DNA of 5,703 nucleotides from an uncultured Bacillota bacterium (GTDB lineage: Bacteria; Bacillota; Clostridia; Peptostreptococcales; Anaerovoracaceae). The stretch covers positions 1 through 5,703 of the forward strand of contig CASEFF010000003.1 of NCBI GenBank assembly GCA_949287115.1. Reading direction: 5' to 3'. Position numbers and translations under genes: made by a program. A model generated the notes under the pieces. That model was not told the origin of the DNA. It saw only the letters and a program-made list of their open reading frames with translations, and did no database searches. Shown in pieces: positions 1 to 5,375 of the stretch; the first letter of the stretch is position 1; each line of letters opens with the position of its first letter.

Positions 1-437
1 AACGCATCGTTCTTGTCATGTATGCGTCCCAGCACTTTCAGCACGCTGTTTTCAAAGGACTGCACTCCTATGCTGAGTCGGTTTATGCCCTTTCGCAGAT
101 AGCGCTCCATCTTTTCATCGCTCAGCGTGGCCGGATTGGCTTCTATCGTTATTTCCGCGTCTTCCGTTATGTTGAAATTGTCATTGAGACAATCCATAAG
201 CCGTCCTATATCCCACGGCGAAAGAAGAGAAGGCGTCCCTCCTCCTATGTATACGCTGTCGACCTCGCGATAACGCCACTTCTCCGCCCTTATACCTATC
301 TCCTTCATCAGCGCCGCCGCATATTCCGATAATATCCTGCTCTCATTGCATCCGAAGGAGAGGAAATCGCAATACCTGCATTTTCTCTCACAAAACGGTA
401 TATGAAGATACAGACCCGGTTTATTTGTTTTCGTCAT
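1..437 (-). CDS. hemW: HemW heme chaperone, radical SAM family (N-terminal part, cut by window edge)
   Basis: Reverse-strand translation from the ATG at 437 begins [20 protein letters not shown] and stays open to the window edge, giving about 145 residues of a protein usually 370-400 long. The radical SAM cluster motif CX3CX2C is C16, C20, C23, followed by D24-F25. The CxxxCxxC-x-F form, without the extra Cys of HemN (CxxxCxxCxC), points to HemW rather than coproporphyrinogen dehydrogenase. Further along are GGGTPS (residues 65-70, SAM-binding glycine motif), IEANP, and RLSIGVQSF, all typical of this family. Known family role: HemW binds heme and a 4Fe-4S cluster and delivers heme to membrane respiratory proteins; older annotations call it an oxygen-independent coproporphyrinogen III oxidase. 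The ATG lies inside lepA (17-nt overlap) with only a weak ribosome binding site, so translation is probably coupled to lepA. The lepA-hemW order is conserved in Firmicutes and many other bacteria. Confidence 0.93.
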   Translation of the reverse strand, partial: MTKTNKPGLYLHIPFCERKCRYCDFLSFGCNESRILSEYAAALMKEIGIRAEKWRYREVDSVYIGGGTPSLLSPWDIGRLMDCLNDNFNITEDAEITIEANPATLSDEKMERYLRKGINRLSIGVQSFENSVLKVLGRIHDKNDA

Positions 438-2232
438 ACTTGAGTACCGCAGTAAACGCTTCCTGTGGCACCTCTACGGTGCCGAACTGCCGCATTCGCT
501 TTTTTCCTTCCTTTTGCTTTTCCAGCAGCTTCTTCTTCCTCGAGATGTCGCCGCCGTAACACTTTGCTATTACATCCTTTCTGTACGCTCTGACTGTCTC
601 TCTGGCTATGACCTTCTGTCCGATGGATGCCTGTATAGGCACCTCGAACTGATGCATCGGTATTATCTCCTTAAGCTTCTCGCATACGAATCTTCCTCTG
701 GCATATGCCTTCGACTCGTGGACGATCATCGAAAAAGCGTCGACGACTTCCTTGTTGAGCAGTATATCCAGCTTGACGACCTTGGACGGTTCGTACCTGG
801 AAAACTCGTAATCGAGCGAGCCGTAGCCTCTCGTCTTGGATTTCAGGGCATCGAAGAAGTCATATATGACTTCGTTCAGAGGCATGTCGTAGTGGAGATT
901 CACCCTGTTTTCGGTGATATACTCCATGTTCAGCATCCTTCCCCTGCGCTCCTGACATATCTCCATGATGTTGCCCACATATTCCTTGGGCACCATGATG
1001 TCCGCCTTTACCATAGGCTCTTCTATGTGATCTATCAGCGTCGGGTCCGGCAGGTTTGACGGATTCTGCACCATCTGCACACTGCCGTCGTTCATCACCA
1101 CTTTGTATATAACGCTCGGCGATGTCGTTATGACCGCGAGATCGAACTCACGCTCAAGTCTTTCGACGATTATCTCCATGTGGAGCAGCCCCAGAAAACC
1201 GCATCTGAACCCGAATCCCAGCGCCGTCGACGTCTCCGGTTCGAAGTGGAACGCCGCATCGTTGACCTGCAGCTTTTCCAGCGCATCCTTTACGTTCTCG
1301 TACTTTTCTCCCTCGGCGGGATATATGCCGCAGTATACCATCGACTGGACTTTTTTGTATCCCGGGAGCGGTTCATCCGTCGGATCGTCCGCCAGCGTTA
1401 TGGTATCGCCGACTCTGGCATCGGCCACCTGCTTTATGCTGGCGCACACGTAACCTACTTCTCCCGCCCTCAGTGACTCGCGCTCCACCGGTCCCGGAGA
1501 GAACACGCCCACCTCGGTTACTTCATAAGTTTTTCCCGCATTCATCAGGCATATCTCATCGCCTTCCCTTACTGTGCCGTCAAACACTCTCGTATATATT
1601 ACGACGCCTCTGTAATTGTCGTAATACGAGTCGAATATCAGCGCTTTCAGCTTGCCGTGCTCGTCTCCTCCCGGCGCCGGTATGTCCGTCACGATCCTTT
1701 CGAGAAGATCTTCGACTCCGGTACCTTCCTTTGCCGATACGAGCGGTGCGTTTTCGGCATCTATCCCTATGACGTCCTCTATTTCGCTCTTCACCTCTTC
1801 CGGTCTCGATGACGGCAGATCGATCTTGTTGAGCACCGGCATTATCTCAAGGTCCTCATCCATCGCAAGGTATACGTTGGCCAGCGTCTGCGCCTCGACG
1901 CCCTGGGTGGCATCCACCACCAGCACTGCTCCTTCGCAGGCCGCAAGGCTTCTGGAAACTTCATACGTGAAGTCCACATGTCCCGGCGTGTCTATGAGGT
2001 TGAATATGTACTCGTTGCCGTCCTTCGATCTGAACACCAGTCTCGTCGTCTGAAGCTTTATCGTTATGCCTCTTTCACGTTCGAGGTCCATATTGTCAAG
2101 GAACTGCTCCCTCATCTCCCTCTCCGAGACCAGCCCCGTCTTCTCTATTATCCTGTCGGCCAGCGTCGACTTTCCGTGATCTATATGTGCTATTATGCTG
2201 AAATTTCTTATGTACTTCTGATAATCCTTCAT
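421..2232 (-). CDS. lepA: LepA / elongation factor 4, ribosome-associated translational GTPase
   Basis: The product is 603 residues, the normal length for LepA (about 600). The GTPase domain shows G1 AHIDHGKST (15-23), the switch I segment RERGITIK (52-59), G3 DTPGH (81-85, with His85 as the catalytic-type histidine), G4 NKID (135-138) and G5 SAK (166-168). EF-G-like domains II, III and V follow, then the LepA-specific C-terminal domain ending in the basic stretch around [20 protein letters not shown] and [10 protein letters not shown]. In the family, this GTPase binds the 70S ribosome and is implicated in back-translocation, 30S maturation and initiation fidelity, and it becomes important under ionic or other stress. 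The start is supported by GAGG at 2238-2241 (spacing 5) and a sigma-A promoter just upstream. The stop overlaps the start of hemW, implying a lepA-hemW operon. No frameshift or missing motif is visible. Confidence 0.98.
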   Translation of the reverse strand: MKDYQKYIRNFSIIAHIDHGKSTLADRIIEKTGLVSEREMREQFLDNMDLERERGITIKLQTTRLVFRSKDGNEYIFNLIDTPGHVDFTYEVSRSLAACEGAVLVVDATQGVEAQTLANVYLAMDEDLEIMPVLNKIDLPSSRPEEVKSEIEDVIGIDAENAPLVSAKEGTGVEDLLERIVTDIPAPGGDEHGKLKALIFDSYYDNYRGVVIYTRVFDGTVREGDEICLMNAGKTYEVTEVGVFSPGPVERESLRAGEVGYVCASIKQVADARVGDTITLADDPTDEPLPGYKKVQSMVYCGIYPAEGEKYENVKDALEKLQVNDAAFHFEPETSTALGFGFRCGFLGLLHMEIIVERLEREFDLAVITTSPSVIYKVVMNDGSVQMVQNPSNLPDPTLIDHIEEPMVKADIMVPKEYVGNIMEICQERRGRMLNMEYITENRVNLHYDMPLNEVIYDFFDALKSKTRGYGSLDYEFSRYEPSKVVKLDILLNKEVVDAFSMIVHESKAYARGRFVCEKLKEIIPMHQFEVPIQASIGQKVIARETVRAYRKDVIAKCYGGDISRKKKLLEKQKEGKKRMRQFGTVEVPQEAFTAVLKYDENK

Positions 2233-2264
2233 CTCTGCCTCTCTAACTTAAATATATATTGTAT

Positions 2265-2293
2265 ATTTTACTGGAAAATCCGCAGTATATCAA
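2265..2293 (-). promoter_or_regulatory. Sigma-A-type promoter for lepA-hemW
   Basis: Reading the minus strand, TTGATA (2293-2288) is followed after exactly 17 bp by TAAAAT (2270-2265). Transcription would start near position 2258, giving a leader of roughly 26 nt that contains GAGAGG before the lepA ATG. It is placed back to back with the rpsT promoter. The identification rests on consensus match and spacing only. Confidence 0.7.
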
Positions 2294-2303
2294 CAAATTT
2301 TCC

Positions 2304-2332
2304 TTGCAAACCGGCCTTCGTTCATATATACT
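2304..2332 (+). promoter_or_regulatory. Sigma-A-type promoter for rpsT
   Basis: TTGCAA (2304-2309), a 17-bp spacer, and TATACT (2327-2332) match the housekeeping promoter consensus well. Transcription would start near 2339, leaving a leader of about 43 nt. The ribosome binding site for rpsT is the G-rich AGTGGGG at about 2366-2372, 9 nt before the ATG. The -35 boxes of this and the lepA promoter are separated by only 10 bp, so the two polymerases cannot easily occupy both at once. Confidence 0.7.
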
Positions 2333-2381
2333 TTAAGTTGCGAATTTTTAGCTGTATTTTAAGAAAGTGGGGTAATTTAAA

Positions 2382-2648
2382 ATGGCGAATATTAAATCCG
2401 CAAAGAAAAGAATCCGTGTTATCGATAAGAAGACAGCCAGAAACAGACGTATAAAGGGTCATCTCAAGGCTATCTTAAAGTCATTTGACGCCGCTATCGA
2501 AGCAGGCGACATGGAAACCGCCAAGGAAAAACTGGCTCTGGCGGAAAAGAAGCTCATGCAGGCTGCTGCAAAGCACACTATCCACAAGAAGGCCGCTTCA
2601 AGAAAGGTATCGAGATTAACGAAGAGATTCAACAAGGCTAACGCCTAG
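2382..2648 (+). CDS. rpsT: Small ribosomal subunit protein bS20
   Basis: This 88-residue, strongly basic protein has the classic S20 start MANIKSAKKRIRV followed by RNRRIKGHLKAI and the C-terminal HKKAASRKVSRLTKRFN segment. bS20 is normally 85-90 residues, forms a three-helix bundle, and binds 16S rRNA early in 30S assembly. It is monocistronic here: it has its own promoter upstream and a T-rich hairpin terminator about 70 nt after the stop. In Firmicutes rpsT is typically found near the comE locus and lepA, and it lies divergent to lepA here. In Escherichia coli S20 represses its own translation; nothing in this leader proves the same mechanism. Identification is secure from the complete sequence and length. 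Confidence 0.98.
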   Translation: MANIKSAKKRIRVIDKKTARNRRIKGHLKAILKSFDAAIEAGDMETAKEKLALAEKKLMQAAAKHTIHKKAASRKVSRLTKRFNKANA

Positions 2649-2667
2649 TTCTCACCCGTCCCCACCG

Positions 2668-2706
2668 GCGCGTAAGTTAAACGCGCAAGAGCTTGCGTAA
2701 AGCAAG
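2668..2706 (+). other. Chain of three overlapping small hairpins in the rpsT 3' untranslated region
   Basis: Three short perfect stems share arms: GCGCGT/ACGCGC (2668-2673 with 2681-2686), CGCAA/TTGCG (2684-2688 with 2693-2697), and CTTGC/GCAAG (2692-2696 with 2702-2706). Because they overlap, the middle stem competes with both neighbours. They lie between the rpsT stop and its terminator. I cannot say whether they have a role; they may simply stabilise the mRNA 3' end. Confidence 0.35.
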
Positions 2707-2719
2707 AGAACGAATAAAG

Positions 2720-2754
2720 AAAAAAGATGGAATCGTGTCTCCCATCTTTTTTTT
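2720..2754 (+). terminator. Rho-independent terminator after rpsT
   Basis: The left arm AAAAAAGATGG (2720-2730) pairs perfectly with CCATCTTTTTT (2742-2752) around an 11-nt loop, and the T run continues to 2754. The stem has few G-C pairs but the arm is long and the U tract is good. An A run on one side and a T run on the other could allow it to work in both directions, although no opposing gene reads into it. It separates rpsT from deoD. Confidence 0.75.
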
Positions 2755-2774
2755 ATGCAGAAAATACCGTTGTA

Positions 2775-2783
2775 TGATATACT
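2775..2783 (+). promoter_or_regulatory. Possible extended -10 promoter for deoD
   Basis: TGATATACT contains a TGN extension directly before TATACT (2778-2783). The region 17 bp upstream (2755-2760, ATGCAG) is a poor -35 box, so this would rely on the extended -10 element. An overlapping alternative -10 is TATGAT at 2773-2778. Transcription would start near 2790, just ahead of the AGGAGG site. Placement right after the rpsT terminator makes a promoter here likely, but the exact element is uncertain. Confidence 0.45.
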
Positions 2784-2801
2784 GTCTATTGAGAAAGCGA
2801 C

Positions 2802-2807
2802 AGGAGG
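2802..2807 (+). promoter_or_regulatory. Ribosome binding site that fixes the deoD start
   Basis: A perfect AGGAGG lies 8 nt before the ATG at 2816. The same frame is open back to 2693, but that extension has no ribosome binding site, crosses the rpsT terminator hairpin and codes for residues unlike the family N-terminus. Confidence 0.85.
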
Positions 2808-2815
2808 ACATTCAC

Positions 2816-3523
2816 ATGAGTACACATATAAACGCCGCCGGCAAAAACGATATAGCGCCTTCGGTGCTGCTTCCGGGCGATCCCCTGAGGGCGAAGTTCA
2901 TAGCCGAAAACTTCCTGGAAAACCCGAAGTGCTACAACGAGATACGCGGCATGCTGGGATACACCGGCACCTACAAGGGAGTGCCCGTATCGGTGCAGGG
3001 CACGGGCATGGGCATGCCGTCCATGGGCATCTATTCCTGGGAGCTGATAACGGAATACGGCGTCAGAAACCTCATCAGGATCGGTACGGCCGGCTCCTTC
3101 CACGAGCACATCAAAGTCAAGGACATCGTGGTCGGCATGGCAGCCTCTACCGACTCCAATTACATCCACGCCTTCGACGTCCCCGGCACGTACGCGCCGT
3201 GCGCCAGCTACGAGCTGCTGACGAAGATCGCGGCGGCATCCGACATGCTGGATATCCCGTTCAAGGCCGGCAACATAGTGTCCTGCGACGTCTTCTACGA
3301 GCTCAGCGACGACTGGTGGAAAAAATGGGCGTCCATGGGTATAATGGCCGTGGAAATGGAAGCGGCAGCGCTCTACATGAACGCCGCCTACAACAACGTC
3401 AACGCTCTGGCTCTCATGACCATCAGCGATCATTTCGTCACCGGTGAAAAGGCCACGGCGCAGGAACGCCAGACGTCCTTTACCGATATGATGAAGCTGG
3501 CTCTCGAAGCAGCCGTTATGTGA
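2816..3523 (+). CDS. deoD: DeoD-type purine nucleoside phosphorylase
   Basis: The 235-residue product matches the usual length of hexameric DeoD-type phosphorylases (about 233-239). It begins MSTHINAAGKNDIA, with the conserved His4 that in this family reaches into the neighbouring subunit's active site. LLPGDPLRAKFIAE (18-31) holds the phosphate-binding Gly21 and Arg25. IRIGTAGS (87-94) carries a second phosphate-binding Arg88. VEMEAAAL places the ribose-binding Met181 and Glu182, and SDH at 204-206 gives the catalytic Asp205 for the purine ring. The enzyme cleaves (deoxy)purine nucleosides with phosphate to free base and (deoxy)ribose-1-phosphate in cytosolic purine salvage. The Asp at 205 indicates the broad-specificity bacterial type that accepts adenosine as well as inosine and guanosine. 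The start follows a perfect AGGAGG. The next gene begins 47 nt downstream with no terminator between, suggesting co-transcription. Confidence 0.96.
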   Translation: MSTHINAAGKNDIAPSVLLPGDPLRAKFIAENFLENPKCYNEIRGMLGYTGTYKGVPVSVQGTGMGMPSMGIYSWELITEYGVRNLIRIGTAGSFHEHIKVKDIVVGMAASTDSNYIHAFDVPGTYAPCASYELLTKIAAASDMLDIPFKAGNIVSCDVFYELSDDWWKKWASMGIMAVEMEAAALYMNAAYNNVNALALMTISDHFVTGEKATAQERQTSFTDMMKLALEAAVM

Positions 3524-3526
3524 TCA

Positions 3527-3552
3527 CCGGATCCCACAGCCGGATCCCACAG
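3527..3552 (+). repeat. Perfect 13-bp tandem direct repeat in the deoD-regulator gap
   Basis: CCGGATCCCACAG occurs twice head to tail, at 3527-3539 and 3540-3552, with no mismatch and no spacer. It starts 3 nt after the deoD stop and ends 5 nt before the AGGAGG of the next gene. A 13-bp unit is not a multiple of three, consistent with non-coding sequence. It looks like a recent replication-slippage duplication; a paired protein-binding site is possible but not shown. Confidence 0.9.
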
Positions 3553-3557
3553 GACAC

Positions 3558-3563
3558 AGGAGG
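3558..3563 (+). promoter_or_regulatory. Ribosome binding site selecting a TTG start for the DtxR-family gene
   Basis: AGGAGG lies 7 nt before the TTG at 3571. An in-frame GTG at 3565 is only 1 nt from it, too close to be used, and an in-frame ATG at 3520 overlaps the deoD stop, lacks a ribosome binding site and would translate through the tandem repeat. Confidence 0.8.
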
Positions 3564-3570
3564 TGTGAAA

Positions 3571-3936
3571 TTGAAAATACTTGAATCTGCGGAAAACTAT
3601 CTCGAATCGATACTGATACTCAAAAAAGAAAAGGGCAACGTCAGAGCGATAGATATCGTCAACTATCTGGGATTCTCCAAGCCCCGCGTCAGCATAGCCC
3701 TGAAGCAGCTGGAGACGAACGGCTTCATAACCAGAGACGAGGACAACCATATCTTCCTCACCGACTCCGGCAAGGAGATCGCCGACTCCATATACGAACG
3801 CCATCAGCTTCTGAGCGAGCTGTTCATCAAGATCGGTGTCAGCGAGGATACGGCCAGAGACGACGCCTGCAAGGTCGAGCATCACATAAGTCAGGAAACG
3901 TTCGAATGCCTCAAAAAGCTGTACGCCAGCATATAA
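3571..3936 (+). CDS. DtxR/MntR-family metal-dependent transcriptional regulator, short two-domain form
   Basis: From the TTG start the product is 121 residues. Residues 1-65 form a winged helix-turn-helix: ESAENYLESILILKKEKG, then the recognition region YLGFSKPRVSIALKQLETNG and a wing ending IFLTDSGKEIA. Residues 70-121 match the DtxR metal-binding and dimerisation domain, with ERHQLL (76-81) and DDACKVEHHIS (97-107). By alignment to MntR and DtxR the candidate ligands are Asn9, Glu12, His78, Cys100, Glu103 and His104. Cys100 resembles iron-type DtxR (Cys102), whereas the absence of the C-terminal SH3-like domain resembles manganese-type MntR. Asn9 replaces the Asp8 of MntR or Met10 of DtxR. 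Family role: a metal-loaded dimer represses metal uptake or homeostasis genes. The target metal and regulon cannot be read here, and no transporter gene is adjacent. It probably shares a transcript with deoD. Confidence 0.88.
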   Translation: MKILESAENYLESILILKKEKGNVRAIDIVNYLGFSKPRVSIALKQLETNGFITRDEDNHIFLTDSGKEIADSIYERHQLLSELFIKIGVSEDTARDDACKVEHHISQETFECLKKLYASI

Positions 3937-3956
3937 CCGCAAACCTTATGAGGATA

Positions 3957-4003
3957 AGAGGGCGGAGCGCTGCATGGATTGCCATGCGGCTGCTCCGCCC
4001 TTT
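3957..4003. terminator. Long hairpin terminator between the convergent regulator and comEA-like genes
   Basis: GGGCGGAGC (3960-3968), GCT (3969-3971) and GCATGG (3972-3977) pair with CCATGC (3982-3987), GGC (3988-3990) and GCTCCGCCC (3992-4000), closed by the tetraloop ATTG with one bulged T at 3991. That is an 18-bp, G-C-rich stem, with flanking A/T positions able to extend it. The trailing T run on the plus strand is only three bases and the minus-strand side is also weak. It sits 20 nt after the regulator stop and a few bases past the comEA-like stop, so it plausibly ends both transcripts, perhaps less cleanly than a canonical terminator. Confidence 0.75.
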
Positions 4004-4007
4004 CGCA

Positions 4008-4643
4008 TCACACCTTGATATCGTCCTTCAGCTTTTCAAACGTCTTGTCACCGATGCCGGACACGTTCTTGATATCCTCTATCGTCCGGAAGCGTCCGTT
4101 CTCCTCGCGGTAATCGATGATCTTGCCTGCTATCACAGGTCCTACTCCGTCCAGCTCCTGCAGCTCCAGCGAATCCGCAGTGTTGATGTTGATCCTGCCG
4201 TCGGAATAGTACGAGACGCCGGCCGCGTCCGGATCGCCGGCTGCGCCTTCAGCGTCAGTGATGACAGGCGGGATGAATATCTTCTCACCGTCCTCTACGA
4301 AGGCCGCCCTGTTTATCTCCGTAATGTCCGCCTCCTCCGTCAGTCCGCCCGCCGCTTCTATAGCGTCCTCGACGCGGCTTCCCTCCTTCAGCTCCGCCAC
4401 CATCGGATTGTTCACTTCGCCGCCTATGTCCACAAATATGCCCGCAGGCTCCGGCTCCGCTGCAGCGACCGTGGCTTCCGTCTCGCGATCCTTCTCCTCC
4501 TCATCGGATCCCGGCGCAAAGACAAAAAAGGCCGCGACTATCACCACCGCGACAGCCGCCACCTTTACGAGCATATCCTTGTTTTCATCCAGGAACTCCC
4601 AGAGCTTCCTGTTCTCTCTTATGTACTCCTTTAACCTGTTCAT
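4008..4643 (-). CDS. ComEA-like membrane-anchored DNA-binding protein (SLBB + helix-hairpin-helix)
   Basis: The product is 211 residues, close to Bacillus subtilis ComEA (about 205). A short charged cytoplasmic start is followed by one membrane segment at about 25-44 (LVKVAAVAVVIVAAFFVFAP), then an acidic, Ala/Glu-rich linker to about 66. An SLBB-type domain spans 68-126, including GIFVDIGGEVNNP, LKEGSRVEDAIEAAGGLTEE and DGEKIFIPP. After a second linker, residues 150-211 form paired helix-hairpin-helix motifs: ININTADSLELQELDGVGP, then GRFRTIEDIKNVSGIG. In this family the extracellular helix-hairpin-helix domain binds double-stranded DNA at the cell surface and passes it to the ComEC channel during transformation. 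No comEC is visible in the window. The ATG follows AGGAGG (4657-4652) by 8 nt and has its own strong promoter. Standalone proteins of this shape can also be general surface DNA binders, so competence is inferred from the family. Confidence 0.92.
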   Translation of the reverse strand: MNRLKEYIRENRKLWEFLDENKDMLVKVAAVAVVIVAAFFVFAPGSDEEEKDRETEATVAAAEPEPAGIFVDIGGEVNNPMVAELKEGSRVEDAIEAAGGLTEEADITEINRAAFVEDGEKIFIPPVITDAEGAAGDPDAAGVSYYSDGRININTADSLELQELDGVGPVIAGKIIDYREENGRFRTIEDIKNVSGIGDKTFEKLKDDIKV

Positions 4644-4666
4644 GACGCATACCTCCTTTTTGTATT

Positions 4667-4695
4667 ATATTACATTTTCTGGAAGTATTTGTCAA
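4667..4695 (-). promoter_or_regulatory. Strong sigma-A-type promoter for the comEA-like gene
   Basis: On the minus strand a consensus TTGACA (4695-4690) is followed after 17 bp by TAATAT (4672-4667). A TATAAT lies 3 bp further on (4669-4664), but with a 20-bp spacer. Transcription would start near 4660, leaving a leader of only about 17 nt that begins just before the AGGAGG site. The -35 box is 15 bp from the stop codon of the upstream DUF2344 gene, so the comEA-like gene can be expressed independently of that operon. Confidence 0.75.
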
Positions 4696-4709
4696 TCGTT
4701 TATCCTTAT

Positions 4710-5375
4710 TCAGCCGAAATATATCTCCTCACGCGTGACATCGGCGTCGCTCCTGTCCCAGTTAAGTCCGAAATGATCGGCCACAGTCTTCATCACCAGC
4801 TCCGGACTGAGATTTGATACGCTTCCCGAATCCAGCACCGCTTTTATCCTCAGCGCCTCCGCCTCCGGCATGAACTCTATCTCTCTTATCATGGGCTTGA
4901 TATCGACCTCCGCGAGCTCCTTTTTCTTCTTCTGCTTCTTCAGCGCGCATATCCTTTCCTGACCCATGTAAGAAGCCTTCATGTCGTCGCCCGACATATC
5001 GGGAATTCCCGTCGCCGGCATGATGATCGAATACGCTGCCGCCGTCGTACGCGCCGCCAGCGTCCTGCCGCCCTCTTCGCCCCGCGTACAGCCCGTGATA
5101 TCCAGTCCCTCCGGCATCATCGCCCTCAGCCGCGAGCTGATCTCCTCCGGGCTCATATCCTCCGTCGTCTCTATCTCCACCAGCTCCTTCAGTCCTTCGT
5201 ATCCCAGAGACAGCGGCTGCGCGAAGCTTATCTTCGGATGAGGATTGAATCCCTTGGAATAAGCCAGCCTTATGCCGGCCTTCTTTATCGTCCTGTAAAA
5301 CAGCCGCATCAGATCCAGGTGCGATATGTAGCAGATGTTGCCCGTTTTGGAAAATGTCAATACGTACTTATACAT
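4710..5375 (-). CDS. DUF2344 / TIGR03936-type radical-SAM-associated protein, function unknown
   Basis: The 221-residue product carries the hallmarks of the DUF2344 family: LTFSKTGNICYISHLDLMRLF (6-26, split around the YISHLD motif), AYSKGFNPHPKISFAQPLSLG (38-58), and VDIKPMI (157-163). A lysine cluster KKQKKKK (146-152) precedes the last motif. It has no cluster-binding CX3CX2C of its own; it is the partner of the radical SAM protein encoded just upstream, and in some genomes the two are fused. The biochemical role is not established as far as I know, although linkage to RNase G and ribosomal genes in many Clostridia hints at RNA or translation. The ATG at 5375 is chosen because GGGAGG (5387-5382) lies 6 nt upstream; a longer reading from 5432 only repeats upstream-gene sequence in another frame. 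The 8-nt overlap with the preceding gene implies translational coupling. Confidence 0.9.
   Translation of the reverse strand: MYKYVLTFSKTGNICYISHLDLMRLFYRTIKKAGIRLAYSKGFNPHPKISFAQPLSLGYEGLKELVEIETTEDMSPEEISSRLRAMMPEGLDITGCTRGEEGGRTLAARTTAAAYSIIMPATGIPDMSGDDMKASYMGQERICALKKQKKKKELAEVDIKPMIREIEFMPEAEALRIKAVLDSGSVSNLSPELVMKTVADHFGLNWDRSDADVTREEIYFG

Noticed and set aside
18..332. 104-residue plus-strand open frame near the left edge
   Set aside because: It is the complement of hemW, whose radical SAM motifs are clear on the minus strand.
514..2053. Several long open frames on the plus strand opposite lepA
   Set aside because: They lie entirely within the intact, motif-complete lepA, give Arg/Ser/Leu-rich sequences without recognisable domains, and lack ribosome binding sites; they are antisense shadows.
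1978..2454. 158-residue plus-strand frame spanning the lepA start, the promoter region and the start of rpsT
   Set aside because: It runs through both promoters and out of frame into rpsT; no family resemblance and no ribosome binding site.
2693..2815. 41-residue N-terminal extension of deoD
   Set aside because: It is translated from the rpsT terminator hairpin and promoter; the family start MSTHINA with perfect AGGAGG is at 2816.
2649..2815. Possible riboswitch or T-box between rpsT and deoD
   Set aside because: No purine-riboswitch core or T-box sequence is recognisable; the interval is explained by small stems, one terminator and a promoter.
2786..3433. 215-residue minus-strand open frame opposite deoD
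   Set aside because: His/Val/Arg-rich shadow of deoD with no conserved motif; deoD has all of its catalytic residues.
3520..3570. Earlier ATG (3520) or GTG (3565) start for the DtxR-family gene
   Set aside because: The ATG overlaps the deoD stop without a ribosome binding site and would read through the 13-bp repeat; the GTG is 1 nt from AGGAGG. TTG at 3571 has ideal 7-nt spacing and matches the family N-terminus.
3430..3942. 170-residue minus-strand frame opposite the DtxR-family gene
   Set aside because: It crosses the end of deoD, the tandem repeat and the regulator with no recognisable domain or start signal.
3906..4776. Two long plus-strand frames (242 and 172 residues) opposite the comEA-like gene
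   Set aside because: Both are complements of a clear SLBB/helix-hairpin-helix protein; one runs through the terminator hairpin and the other through the promoter.
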